From Sphagnum compactum (Eukaryota > Bryophyta > Sphagnopsida > Sphagnales), in the NCBI GenBank assembly GCA_965153455.1, contig OZ234497.1, forward strand, positions 6,634,001 through 6,698,000: DNA of 64,000 nucleotides, in the 5' to 3' direction. The notes beneath the pieces were generated by a model that was not told the origin of the DNA, made no database searches, and was given only the letters and a program-made list of their open reading frames with translations. A program made the translations under genes and the position numbers. Every line of letters begins with the position of its first letter. The stretch's first letter is position 1. Shown here piece by piece: positions 1 to 10,160 of the stretch.

Positions 1-72
1 GCTTCTGCATTAGCATTTGTGGATGCCCTGTCAATCCTGCAGGAGCTTGAATTAAAAAAAGGTGACATTTGA
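1..72 (+). CDS. Possible C-terminal tail of an unidentified protein (5' truncated by window edge)
   Basis: The frame starting at base 1 is open from the window edge to a TGA at 70-72 and encodes 23 residues, ending in ELELKKGDI. The composition (Ala/Leu helix followed by acidic and lysine residues) looks like a protein C-terminus. If real, the gene would be convergent with the DPH4-like gene, whose stop codon lies only 77 bp further on. The stretch is too short to assign, and chance openness over 23 codons is quite possible. Confidence 0.2.
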   Translation, partial: ASALAFVDALSILQELELKKGDI

Positions 73-148
73 ATTGACAGCAGAAAAGAGAGGAAGCATG
101 AAAGGAAAGAGAAAGAGCGTGGTCCTGAGAGAAAATTACTTGTGAAAC

Positions 149-691
149 TCAAGATGGGATTGAAGCCCAGAAAAAAACCCGGAGGTGCAAAGAACAGGAG
201 TGGCAAGGGAGCACTATAGCACACCGCTGCACATGCTCTCCTCCTGAATCCAACCCTGCTTCCTTCAGCTCCGTTTCTGAAACTGCGAAAAACTCGCCGC
301 ATCTGCACGGATACCAATACTCGAATACTTTTTCTGTTCCTCCTCCTTCGTCTTCTCCGACACTTTCCTCCATCTCCTCCAACATAACTTCTTCCCCAAT
401 CACACAAGCGCTCTCACTCCTCCTCATGCTTGAGTGGGTCTCTACCCCATCATCGCTCAACAACAGGGTATCATAAGCTGCTCTGGAATCTGCATCCCTC
501 AACACTTTCCACGCTTCCTGAACTCGAAGAAAGCTAGAAATTGTTCCAGCATGTTGTTGGGAAGAAGAACTCTCTGAAACAGGATCCAATTTATCAGGGT
601 GAAGAGCAAGAATTGCTGCTCGGTACTTGGCACGAATCTCCCCATAATTTGCATTGGGTGTGACCGCCAACGCTTCATAGTGGGTCACCAT
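149..691 (-). CDS. DPH4: DPH4-like J-domain/CSL zinc-finger protein (diphthamide biosynthesis)
   Basis: Single-exon 180-residue protein. An N-terminal J domain (about 3-77) carries the HPD tripeptide at 31-33, needed to stimulate Hsp70 ATPase. After an acidic linker (100-120) comes a CSL/DPH-type metal-binding domain (about 122-175) with C129-x-C131 and C163-x2-C166 as the four zinc or iron ligands. This J-plus-CSL architecture is specific to DPH4/DNAJC24, which supports the radical DPH1-DPH2 step of diphthamide formation on elongation factor 2 in the cytosol. Length is close to plant DPH4 proteins (roughly 175 residues). The ATG at 689-691 is the natural start because the J domain begins at residue 3. 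CCCTAAA telo-box-like motifs lie about 140 bp upstream; such motifs are common in promoters of plant translation-related genes. No defect is visible. Confidence 0.93.
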   Translation of the reverse strand: MVTHYEALAVTPNANYGEIRAKYRAAILALHPDKLDPVSESSSSQQHAGTISSFLRVQEAWKVLRDADSRAAYDTLLLSDDGVETHSSMRRSESACVIGEEVMLEEMEESVGEDEGGGTEKVFEYWYPCRCGEFFAVSETELKEAGLDSGGEHVQRCAIVLPCHSCSLHLRVFFWASIPS

Positions 692-828
692 CGCTAGCTG
701 ATGACAAAACTCTTCTGGGGTCTCTCTCGATCTTCTTCCTCCTCCCCCTGCTGCTGCTCCTTGTTCCCTACAACAACAACAGATGCCATAGGCAAATTCG
801 CTACATGAGATTGCTAAACGAGAGATTC

Positions 829-846
829 CTAAACCCTAAACCCTGA
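829..846. promoter_or_regulatory. Telo-box-like CCCTAAA motif upstream of the DPH4-like gene
   Basis: Two adjoining CCCTAAA-type units lie about 140 bp upstream of the DPH4-like start codon, and another AAACCCTAAA is at 1071-1080. Telo boxes are known elements in plant promoters of ribosomal and translation-factor genes. Functional assignment is inferred from position alone. Confidence 0.4.
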
Positions 847-1587
847 ACTTTGAACCCTTAACACTAGATTTGACATCTTGCACTCTCTCCTGAGAACAAA
901 AACCTTTTGTCGCTGCTCGACAACTAGCCTATACAATCTTGTTACAACACGAGAGATCTCTGTCTTCCAGATGTGTCTCACAACTCTTCACATAACATCT
1001 TCAACTCCATCTTTGGAGAAAATGGTCCCAGTGGTAGCTCTTATAGTTCACCGAAGCCCTAAACCTTAAAAAACCCTAAACTGTGTTTCCATTGAGTTCC
1101 CCCAAGGGTTCCCATCAAGTTCTCAATGCGTTCCTCAACATGTTCCCAATAGCAGCACACTTTTGTCCCATATGGTATATACTGTAGTACATGGGCAGTT
1201 CCAACTTTCAACACATGTCTCTCCAAATAATTAGATTATTTTTGAAGATTCTATGGCAAAAAAGAATATTTCAAAAGAATGTTTTTTTTCCTTCACAATT
1301 TTTTTTTCTTTGCAAATAATATTTTTTGACAATGCTACAAATAATATATCGTAGTACCTTTTCAGGTTTGGCAAAAATTATATTATTTTTTAAATGCCAA
1401 AATTTTAGAAAATTAAGGTCCCTTCCCATTGAAAATTTTAAAAATTATTATTTATCACTGCCAAAATTTCATAGGATTCCTAAACTATTAATTATTTTTC
1501 TTCTTTGTTGCATTTTTTTAGTAGGTTTTTAGGTATTGCATTGACATTCTAATGCAAATTGTTGCAACTTCAATACATTCGTACTAG
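847..1587. other. Intergenic, no gene seen
   Basis: Holds the presumed upstream region of the DPH4-like gene, then AT-rich DNA (about 1210-1530) with T- and A-runs. The short open frames have no recognisable motif. Confidence 0.5.
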
Positions 1588-2384
1588 TGTGAACCCCGTG
1601 CCTAATGCACAGGTGTGTGTGTATTTGATGGTACATATTACAAAATTACAATTACAAACTATAGTTTCAAAATAACGGCGTCCGCATAGTTTCACATAGC
1701 CAAACAAAACGGCCACTCTCAAGGGCCGCCCGTTCGCCTGGTTCCAGACCGGTTGATTTTATTCCCTCCCATGCACCGCACCGTTTTGGTTACCTTGTCG
1801 CCTACGTCAGTGCGCTTACACCCCTGCTGCCTCCTGGAAGCTTTGCTTGTAGCGGCAGCGATGGCGTCCCTTGGTCTACACCTCCTCCTCGTTGCTTCTC
1901 CTTCATCTTCTGTAGGAACCCAATAGCCCGTTACTGTCACCTCCTGTTCCGCTGTCTCGTGTGCTTGGTTGCCAAAGAGTGTGCTGTGTCCACTGTTGCG
2001 TTCTTGCACCTCGGCTTACGCCTTTGTTTTGGTCGGCTCAGGGTTTCGACGGGTTCAGGTTTTGGTTTCAGGGTAGTTAATGCGAAGAAGAAGAAGAAAG
2101 AAACAAAGAAACAAAGAAAAAGAAGAATCTTGGTGTCGGTGTCAAGTTCAGGACACAGTAGAGAAGAGCAGAAACGGGACGCGGGTCTAATGGCCAGCAG
2201 AAACGGGGCGCAGGTCTAATGGCCCCCGGCATGCTCAGCTCGTTGTTGCTCAAGGCACGCATAGAAAACTACGTCAGAGACCTAATCGCAAAGCTTGTCA
2301 GGGTAAATAGACCATGACAGGACGGATGGACAGAGGGACGACGGGACGGATGGACGACGGGACGGATTCAGGGGAAGCTTCATT
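1588..2384. mobile_element. Repeat-bounded module 1 (possible non-autonomous element with GC-rich cargo)
   Basis: Begins with a left motif (about 1588-1648) centred on GTGCCTAATGCAC, followed by a TG-rich stretch and GGTACATATTACAAAAT. It ends with a right motif (about 2289-2384) that starts CAAAGCTTGTCAGGGTAAAT, runs through GGACGGATGG units and finishes GGGGAAGCTTCATT. The same left and right motifs bound a second module immediately downstream (2388-4665). The interior at about 1680-2060 is much more GC-rich than its surroundings, like captured gene sequence, but no long ORF is present. The GTGC-CTAAT-GCAC palindrome recalls subterminal palindromes of some plant Helitrons; that class call is inference, since no clear CTRR end was found. 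Confidence 0.4.
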
Positions 2385-3330
2385 TAACATGCCTAATGCA
2401 CATGTGTGTGTATTTGACGGTACATATCACAAAATGATGCTGAATGATGTTGGTGTCCTAGTTACTTCGTTTTGTAAAATTTCATTCCCCTATTATGCCG
2501 AAAGTGGTCGTTCTCGCCCCCTAATCGCTTGACTTTATGGGGAACTTTAGTATCTTTTGCCCTTTACATTGAAGGGATGTGTTATTTTCAGCCCTTCATT
2601 TTTTGTGAGCGTATTTGACAAAGATTTTTATCAAAAAATATCAACTACTAAAACTTATTGAAGTAATGAACCTTTTCTAATTCCAATAATTTAACATGAA
2701 TACATTTTATTTAAATAAAAAATCCAGTATGAATCCATTTTTGCCCAAAAATAGGGATAAGCTTTATGGTGTTTGATGCCACTCCGTAAAGATGCCAAGC
2801 TGCTAGGCTGATTTATTTCCACAATACAACTCACCGCAATGGATTGAAGGTTCTCCATTCAATATGCTACACCTACCAAATTTCACCCCACTTTGCTTTC
2901 AAATTCCATAATCACAATATTGTTTTTTGTTAGAAGAATAAGGCCTTCAGTCAAAGGTCAACCATAGTATATATATTGAATAATAAACAATACATTTGGT
3001 GTGGAACAATAAGCATATAAGCATTCCACACATACTAACAATCACACTTTTTACATGAATTGAAGCAATTCACCTCTTCACTAATTAAAACATAATTTTT
3101 TGAAGCTAAAAACTTAATGTTTTCACACCAAATTCTTGTAAATTTTCTTTTTGTTTATTAAGCATTCGAATTTAGGGCTATAGAAGCAATGACAACCCCA
3201 GGTGTATTCATGGCAGAACAATTGCAACAATTCTGTTGTCATGGACTTGACCAGAAACTATGCTCACATGAGAAACAGGCAGGCCCCAAACTGAAATACA
3301 TAATTGAGGCACACACCATGAGAGACTTAC

Positions 3331-3888
3331 CATGTACCATTGCATGGCCACAAAATCAGTAACAACTGTAATTTGCTTGAGCCTTTGAGGAGCCATGTGG
3401 TAGAACCAGCAGTAGGCATGTTTCTTTGGTTCATCCACCTTTGAGTATCGCTTATACATGCTGACTGTTTGTCTATTGTTTTCCACAACATGCATTTCTT
3501 CCATGTAAAACAGGAATGGCTGCTTGCATATGGACATGGGTATAGGCTGTGTGTCAAAGTTGAACTCCAGGTCATGATTATCATGGTTCCAAGCTGTAAA
3601 GGAAGTTTCAACAGTCGTCAATGTTCGAGGAAGAATAATCTGCGGGAATACCTGTACAACATACCCTAATGAAATGGAGAATGACAACCCGAGCTCATGA
3701 TCATAGCAAATTGACTGTTGCAAGAAATTTCCAGGATCAGTACGCATGGCCGTCATCAGTTGCTTCAGGCCTTCAAGTGCAGTCAGCCCTGGGAATACTG
3801 GTTCAATCAACTCCAGATGGTGCATAGATATGAAGGGTGTCACTGGATGAGCTACAAACAATCCAAGTGCATTTCCAAAAACATCAAA
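3331..3888 (-). pseudogene. Isolated exon of a DUF604 (GT31-like) glycosyltransferase gene
   Basis: A 186-codon open exon bounded by an AG acceptor (3889-3890) and a GTAAGT donor just below 3331, phase 0 at both ends. The encoded segment has landmarks of the plant DUF604/beta-1,3-glycosyltransferase-like family: an AHPV segment, MHHLELIEPVFPG, LQQSICYDHELGLSFSIS and YVVQVFPQIILPR, then a C-terminal part with KPFLFYME. In the family this is the C-terminal portion, preceded by exons with the conserved glycosyltransferase core. I find no such upstream exon and no convincing downstream exon within the flanking 1.5 kb. It is therefore called a fragment, probably captured or left by a rearrangement. 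Its reading frame is undamaged, so it may be young or still spliced to something. Confidence 0.7.
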
Positions 3889-4253
3889 CTGCACAATGCC
3901 AAACACCAGTAAGTGACAGAATTTCACTGGAAGAGAGACAGAGCATGAGAGAAAGAGTGAACTCATGCTCCTGATTTGTACGAAGTGCAAATTTCAGACA
4001 TTGCAGATGCATCAGAGACTACACAGTTGTGGTGTGGAAGAAAAGGATGCTGCTGCATTTTCTGCTGGTGGAATTTGCTCTGGTTTTCGTGTAATCATCA
4101 AATGGTAGCATGGTTGTACATAATCTTAAGGATTCAGTATTGCCATTATAAATTTCGGTAGGCCACTGCAGGACTTCCCCGCACATCAAATCTCTTAACA
4201 ACACTGCAGATTGATCTTCTTCTGTTCTTCTAGATCTGATGAATGTGAGTCAG

Positions 4254-4487
4254 CTACTCTTCAACAACAACTTCCGCACACATCAAATCCCTCGTCACCA
4301 TGAACATTGCAGAAGAAGAAGAATCTGCAGCATTCTTCTTCATTTCCAACTGCATCCTCTTATTATCCGCCGCATCCTTCTCAATCCGAGTAGTCGTCTC
4401 CTTCTCTTTCAAGAGCGACATAATTTGTCTCTTCCTATTGCCACTGTTGCTCTTGTTGCTGTAGCAATCTGTATTCCACTCTTTCAC
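4254..4487 (-). other. Charged Lys/Glu-rich open stretch, possible second captured coding fragment
   Basis: 77 codons on the minus strand encode a run rich in K, E, R, M and Q (including RKRQIMSLLKEKETTTR) of coiled-coil character. It resembles C-terminal tails of plant Myb/SANT-like or transposon-associated proteins, but no diagnostic motif is present. It lies between the DUF604 exon and the right-hand repeat of module 2. Function is unknown. Confidence 0.25.
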
Positions 4488-4669
4488 CCCCGCGTCGAAG
4501 AGCTGATCACAAAGCTTGTCGGGGTAAACACACCATCACGGGACGGATGGATGGATGGACGGATGGACAGTTGGATGACGGAATAGATGGATGGAAAGCT
4601 TCACGACGTCCTCGCTATATTTAGCGTAGCTACTGTCCGTCCGGATTAAGGGGAAGCTTCATTCTTCCT

Positions 4670-5869
4670 TTACTATATGTAATGGGACATTAATGATAAG
4701 GAGCTAGTGCCGAAAAGAAGGCTGGAACCTTACTACTCCAAACCTACAGTCTAATTGTAATGTCACCTTAGTTATAAATTAAGCTAGTAAAATTGTCATC
4801 TTTTTCATCTCGCCAAGTGTTGTATTTTTTTCATCTTTTTTTTCCTTGTCTTCCTCTCTTTCTCTTTAAGAGTTTTGTGTCGTTGTTGTTGTGCGTTTTG
4901 TTGCTTTTGTGAGGATTGGAGAAGTGCCATGTGAGAAGCCAAAATCAACATAGAGAGTTTTAATCACAAGATAATTTTTTTGGGGGAAGCTTTGGAGATG
5001 TTTGTGGTCACTTTCGTCAAGTAGATTATTTAGCTGTCCAATCTGTTTAAAATGCTTCTCAACCAAGGTGTTTGATCTTAGTGACGAGAATGTAAGTTTG
5101 AAGTTTGAAATTGGGTTTTCTTAGACAAACTTTGTTTTCACATATATTTTATAATCTTTTGTTCAATGTAATGATCATGGAAATGCAATTGGAGTAGGGC
5201 TCAGATAGACCAACATTTTTGTTGTTTACCCTTGCTTGGTTGAATTTTTTCATTTTGACATTTAAAGCATTGGGCAAAAATTGACATCTAGAGCACTAAA
5301 AAGGAAATGCATAAGAGACATGACATGTTGCTAAGGATTTGGTTCAAGATTAAAAAAGATACCGGGTTCCTTCAAGTCTCATAGTAGGTAAGTTGATCAA
5401 CCACATCTAAGCTCTACAAATAAGTGGCATAACTACTATTGTTGAATTTGCAAAACATGCAAACTTTCCTATGAAGGCTGATCAAAGAATGATTTTCCTA
5501 TTTGCCCACATTTGTTATAACAATCTGCTCATTTTATCAATTTTTTCTTTAAATATAATAGCTATAAAAAGGCATTCATATCAAGTTTTTCAAGACAATA
5601 ATAACCTGTAAAGGGATTTTCCCAACAATGTAAGGTAATTTCCCTAAGAATGTAATCTCAACCTAGTTTCTTTTGTTTGAGTCTAGCTTGTTGTTTTAAT
5701 CTACACACTTTGCCACTACTTGAAGCTATTATATAATCACCTTTGGTTGCAACTCCAAGTGGTGGAGTACAACTAAGCTATAAAGAATTCTCAATCATTG
5801 CTACAATGGAATTGTAGGAGCTACATCATTGTCTTTTGTGCCATCATTGTTTTCTTCAACTTTTGGAAT
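4670..5869. other. Intergenic, AT-rich, no gene seen
   Basis: Contains T-rich runs near 4800-4870 and scattered short open frames without motifs. It is the 3' flank of the dead pogo transposase. Confidence 0.5.
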
Positions 5870-7190
5870 AAAGGTAAAGAAAGGAGTAAGTGCATTGGCT
5901 TCCATTGCAACTACTTGAAATTCTGATGTGAAAGTGTTCATAATCTCAATTTTCTACCAACCTTTAATTATCATTTCCTCCATTCCTTGGACTTATGTCT
6001 AGTTACATGAAGCCCCATAGATTTTAGGTTTGAAGTTGCTCATCTTCAGATCAATGTGCGGCTCTTTCCCTTCACAAATTTGGTGTTTGATGATACTTGC
6101 AATCCATTTGTTGAAATTAACCTTGAAACATGTTTCAAAGGTCTTTATATGATTACATTTGCAAGTTGCAATTCACTAGTATAATTTGCAGGAACAAACA
6201 AAAACAAGGATGTTGTTAAGGTGTTATTTTTTATCCAGTCAAAAATTTTCTTACTCTTGTGAACGTTCCAATAATCAATCAACCATACAAGTTTGTGGTT
6301 TTCTTGTAAGTTGAGTTGTTGGATTTGATTATGTAAGTAAACAAAATCTTGTTGACAAAGTCTTTTGTTGTTTATAACGTTAGACCAGTGATTTTCACTA
6401 AATGTAAGATGCCACCTAGAGCTAATGCACTTGATTTTTCCTTCATTTGAAGCGGTAAACATTTATGCGTAGTACTTGTAAATATAACCTTTCTAGGAAA
6501 TAGGTAGCCATTTGCAGCTAAAGATACCACCATAGTTATTTGCCTCTTATCTTCCACCCCTAACACTTGAATGTGTTTGTTGCCTTTGTTTTCCCATGTT
6601 CTTTCTCCAACTATTGGAACAAGGTGGATCCTAATTTGGTCATTGTTGACCATCAGGCATAGAGGAACGAAATACAACTTCACAAGGTAAGCTATTTTGT
6701 ATGCCTTGTTTTGACTTTGTTCATGCCAATTTGTTGGCATTTTGTTGGTTGCGGTGGTTGCCATGCAAAAAGATTAGTTCATGTGTAGTGTTTTAGAAAC
6801 TATCTTGTCCATTCCCTTGTGACTATGAAACCCCCATGACTAGTCCGGAGAATCTCAGGAGCAAGGGATTTTATCATGCCCCTTAAGATTGGTTGAACAA
6901 CTAGAGGTAGATAATAGTTGTTCGACACTTCTCATCTTTTGCAACATTGTGACAAGATCATATTAATGTGTGGGACACTCTTTGAGGATTGGCAAATGTT
7001 GCTTCAAGTGTATAATAACCGTAGCTTGTTGTGTTGCTTGTAAGTAGTTTGGTTGGTGATTTCCTTTTGGTGTAAACCAAGTCCACAAACTACTTCTTGC
7101 CAATTTTCTATATGGACTTGGAACTCCAAGACTTCGGTAAGTAGTTCGGGGCCGGGTGTGGCTCCTTATAACATGGTGGGACCCCATGAC
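5870..7190 (-). pseudogene. Degenerate pogo/Tigger-type (DDE_1) transposase
   Basis: Read on the minus strand across several frames, this is a decayed DDE_1 superfamily transposase. The N-terminal part (about 7190-6800) has LPSPYRKLA-like and GGF-VT-EWT-like segments. The core begins MATTATNKMPTNWHEQ (6764 down) and continues with VNNDQ (first catalytic Asp) and DKRQITMVVSLAANGYLFP. A frame change near 6370-6460 leads to HWSNVI and LIDYWNVHKSKK (second catalytic Asp). The third catalytic position, normally in a CTS-LQPAD motif, reads YTSELQLANVII: Asp is replaced by Asn (codon 6157-6159) and a stop follows. C-terminal similarity (RPLK, then EGKEPHIDLKMSN across a shift) continues to about 5870. 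Frameshifts, stops and the lost acidic residue make it inactive. Confidence 0.75.
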
Positions 7191-7794
7191 CTTCTACCTA
7201 TTGTTACTTAAGCTTGAATCCTTCCATTTGAATAGTTGTCAAAGAGAAAAACAAATCATCTTAAAAAAAACATGCATGTGAGCATTCATTTTCTAACATC
7301 ATTTCAAAATTGTCTTATGATTGTCATCACACTTAACTGAGATTTTATGCAAGATTGCTAAAAATGTCGGGTTCCATGTCTCACAAGAGCAAATTCATGT
7401 TCTTCCAGCACCGTCTTTCTATTCATTAGAGCAATAAGTGAATATTGTACTTACAACATATGACAAATGTAGTCATTGTTGACCCAATTTGTGTAGATCT
7501 TGTTTTGTGAACAAATTTTCTTCGAGGAATGGTTGGGATGATTATACTTCAAGCAAAAGTTGTCATATCAAGATTGACACTCAAAGGATGATTTATCCCT
7601 CTTGTAATAGATATATTTGGATGTTTACACCAGCATGTTGACGACTTCCTTCATCGATGTGCCAACATGGCATGGTTGGTGAAGGGTTTTGGAGGACCTC
7701 TTATTTTCATTTTACATTCATTTTATAAGTAGAGGGTGTTTATGGCTCTTTAGAAAGTTCACGTTGCCATTATCTTTTGACGAGCAGTTGTAGC
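7191..7794. other. Intergenic, no gene seen
   Basis: AT-rich DNA with no coding or RNA motif recognised. Terminal inverted repeats of the neighbouring transposase relic could not be identified by eye. Confidence 0.4.
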
Positions 7795-7799
7795 AACAT

Positions 7800-8030
7800 G
7801 AGAGGCTTCTTCTAGGCTTGGTGTTCTTCCAAGATTTTCACCCATCTCCTTGCACGACTGGCTTCATGCTATTGATGATGGCTTTAGGTCGTAGGTTACC
7901 TGGTTTCTCCTCTTGGGGCTCCCCATTTGTATTTTGCACTTTCAAATGTTGTCTTTTGTTTGAACTTTAGTCCTTTATTTTTTTTTATCTTGTTCCCTTG
8001 CCAAGAGATATTTATTTATTTATTTATTCG
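7800..8030 (+). repeat. LINE-like 3' end, copy 1
   Basis: Shares a long diverged match with 56,843-57,272: the block AGGCTTGGTGTTCTT, then CTCCTTGCA, GATGATGG, TAGGT-TA, GGCTCCCC, and a pyrimidine-rich end with TGTCTTTTGTTT. Both copies finish in T/A-rich TTTATTTATTTATT. A conserved 3' segment with an A/T-rich simple tail in separated, variably truncated copies is typical of non-LTR retrotransposons. No reverse transcriptase is present here. Confidence 0.45.
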
Positions 8031-9285
8031 TGCTTGAATTGATAAGAAACACAACAAATATATGTCCACAAAAGTTTGCATGGTCAGGTCACATGGCTAA
8101 TGTTTGTAATTTGTACCCAATGGAACATTTTCACGGGTTTATTTTATTTTTATTTTTTTGGTGACAAATTAGTTTTTGGTGGTTGACAAAAGTTTGACCT
8201 TTCACACAAAAATGTGAATATCGAAGCATGTGAAATAAACAAAATTTTGATTTTTGTACAATTAATCCAAACTAATAAATTTTCAATTTTTTGTGTGGCA
8301 TCACATTTCAAACATAATTAGAGTTGCATCAAAGTGTTCAAAGTTTTCAATTTCAATCAAGAAATTGATTTGATTACCAATCAAAATCAAAATCAAAATC
8401 AATTATCAAACTGAACAAAAATCGGAATTGGTATGTATAGCCTAATAAAAAACTCAAGTTTGTGTGGTTTTCAAGTTTTTTGAAATTTTTAGAAAAACAT
8501 CTTTATAATGATCAATGCTTTATAAATTCTTTCATGAAAATAGTAAATTTTTTGATGTTTTTGATACAACCAAAATCAAAAATTCTTTAATTAATTTCAA
8601 ATTTTTTTGAAACTACCACTTATTAACAAGTTTGAATTCCCACACAACATTAATGAAAACCCCAAGAACATTTGGGTTATTTTTAATTATTATAAATATC
8701 CTATCTTTAAGATTAAACCATGGTTTTTAAGTTCAAATTTATTATTTTGTGGGTTAAATAAGGTGAAGATATTAATGTAAATATTGGTTCACCTTGACCC
8801 GTACATGTTGAGTGTTCAAAGCTCCAAAAAGCCTATGCAAGAAAGGAAGATTAAAGGTTCCGGCTTGAAAAGTAAGAATAATTAATTTTTCAAGATCTAA
8901 TTCTAACATTTCTCAAGTTGATGTAGCTTCTAAATTATACGAGTCCTCACTCAAGAAAATTGAAGTACCAACCTCTAACCACTCATTTTAACCTTCATTA
9001 ATAATACCTTCACCTTTTTGAGTGAGGCTTCTTAATGACCATATTAAAATCAAGAAATGTTAGATTTGTACTCAAAAGACCCTAATTTAGTTTGGGCATA
9101 GAATATTATTTATAATATTTAAAAGTAAAATGAATTTTGAGCTTTTTACCATGGTACTAGTGTGGAGCCTGAATGAACCAACACCCACCAATGCAACAGT
9201 TGTGGATGAGATTGCTTTGGCCATTTTGGGATGAACCCAAATCTTGTAACCTAAACCAAACCAAACATTGAGGTGGGTTATTTTT
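8031..9285. other. Intergenic, AT-rich, no gene seen
   Basis: Long A/T-rich stretch with repeated TCAAAATCAAAATC-type runs near 8380-8400. No coding signal is recognised. Confidence 0.5.
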
Positions 9286-9289
9286 TTTA

Positions 9290-10160
9290 TTTTCATCGGC
9301 CCACCCTTTGTTGAGATTTCAAAAGATTCCCCCTTTTTTTTCCTTCTTCTTCTCCTCTTTAGTTCTTTCTTTCTTCTTCTTCTTATTTTCCATAGTTGTT
9401 GTAGCTTTTCCTTCATCATTTTTCTCTTCCATTGTTGATATAAGTTTTTTTTCATAATTTTTTTTCCTTTTTTTTTTACTACTATTGTTATTATTATTTT
9501 TTCTTTTCTTTTGTTTATGCTATAGATTTTTTATTCTTATCATTTTATTCTTTCATTTTTGTTACTACTTTAGTTTTTTTTCATCGTTTGTTTCTTTGTT
9601 TTCCTCTATTGTTACAACTTTTTCATCATTTCCTTCTTTTTCTGTTTTCCTTGTCCCTCTTCAAGCATTTTCTTTTTTGTCATCACATCCTTGCGCTTGT
9701 TGCCATTTCTTGTTGCATCATCATTAGTTATACACATCACACAAGGTATGATTTTATCCTTTTCCTTGTCTTTTTTTGGTTTTAGTTTGAAAGTACAAGC
9801 AAAAAGGAAAAGTAAGAAAAAGAAAGAGAAGAAGACAAAATAATAAAATAAAAGGAAATGGAAATAAAAAATAAAGAAGATGAAAAGAAAAAAAATAGAA
9901 GACAAAGATTGTTTTTTTTTCTTGCTTTTTCTAGTTTTTTCTACTTTTAAAATTTTAGAAGAAGTTTGTTTTCTTTTCCTTTTTTATGTTTTTTCTTGAA
10001 GATTTTTTTTTCTTGTTATTGTTAATTCAAGAAGAAGAATTCTAATTTTTGTTTCCTTTTCATTGCTTTGCTTTCCTTTTTTTTTTCTTTAAGAATAAGA
10101 AGATTTTTTGCCCTATTTTTCCATTTTTTCTATTTCTAAATTCTAGAAGTTTTTTTTTTT
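9290..10160. repeat. Pyrimidine/purine low-complexity tract with a strand switch
   Basis: About 500 bp are almost all T and C (TTCTTCTTC, CTTTTTCTTTT runs), then roughly 9785-9905 is almost all A and G, then pyrimidines resume to about 10,160. Apparent ORFs here are compositional (poly Phe/Leu/Ser or Lys/Glu) and should not be called genes. Confidence 0.7.

Larger units (their letters stand above)
2388..4665. mobile_element. Repeat-bounded module 2 carrying a DUF604 exon
   Basis: Starts with a second copy of the left motif (2390-2437, TGCCTAATGCACA then a TG tract and GGTACATATCACAAAAT) directly after module 1. It ends with a second copy of the right motif (4510-4663) containing an expanded GGATGG/GGAC minisatellite and GGGGAAGCTTCATT. 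A CGCTA-TATT-TAGCG hairpin sits at about 4614-4627. Cargo includes the DUF604 exon (3331-3888, minus) and a charged Lys/Glu-rich stretch on the minus strand (4254-4487). The same bounding sequences with different interiors suggest one element family that picked up different host DNA. The element class is not established. Confidence 0.4.

Noticed and set aside
3208-3990. Whole 260-codon minus-strand ORF as a gene
   Set aside because: Family similarity is confined to 3331-3888 between splice sites; the ends look like intron sequence.
9087-9905. Phe/Leu- or Lys-rich ORFs on both strands
   Set aside because: They arise from pyrimidine/purine low complexity and have no domain features.
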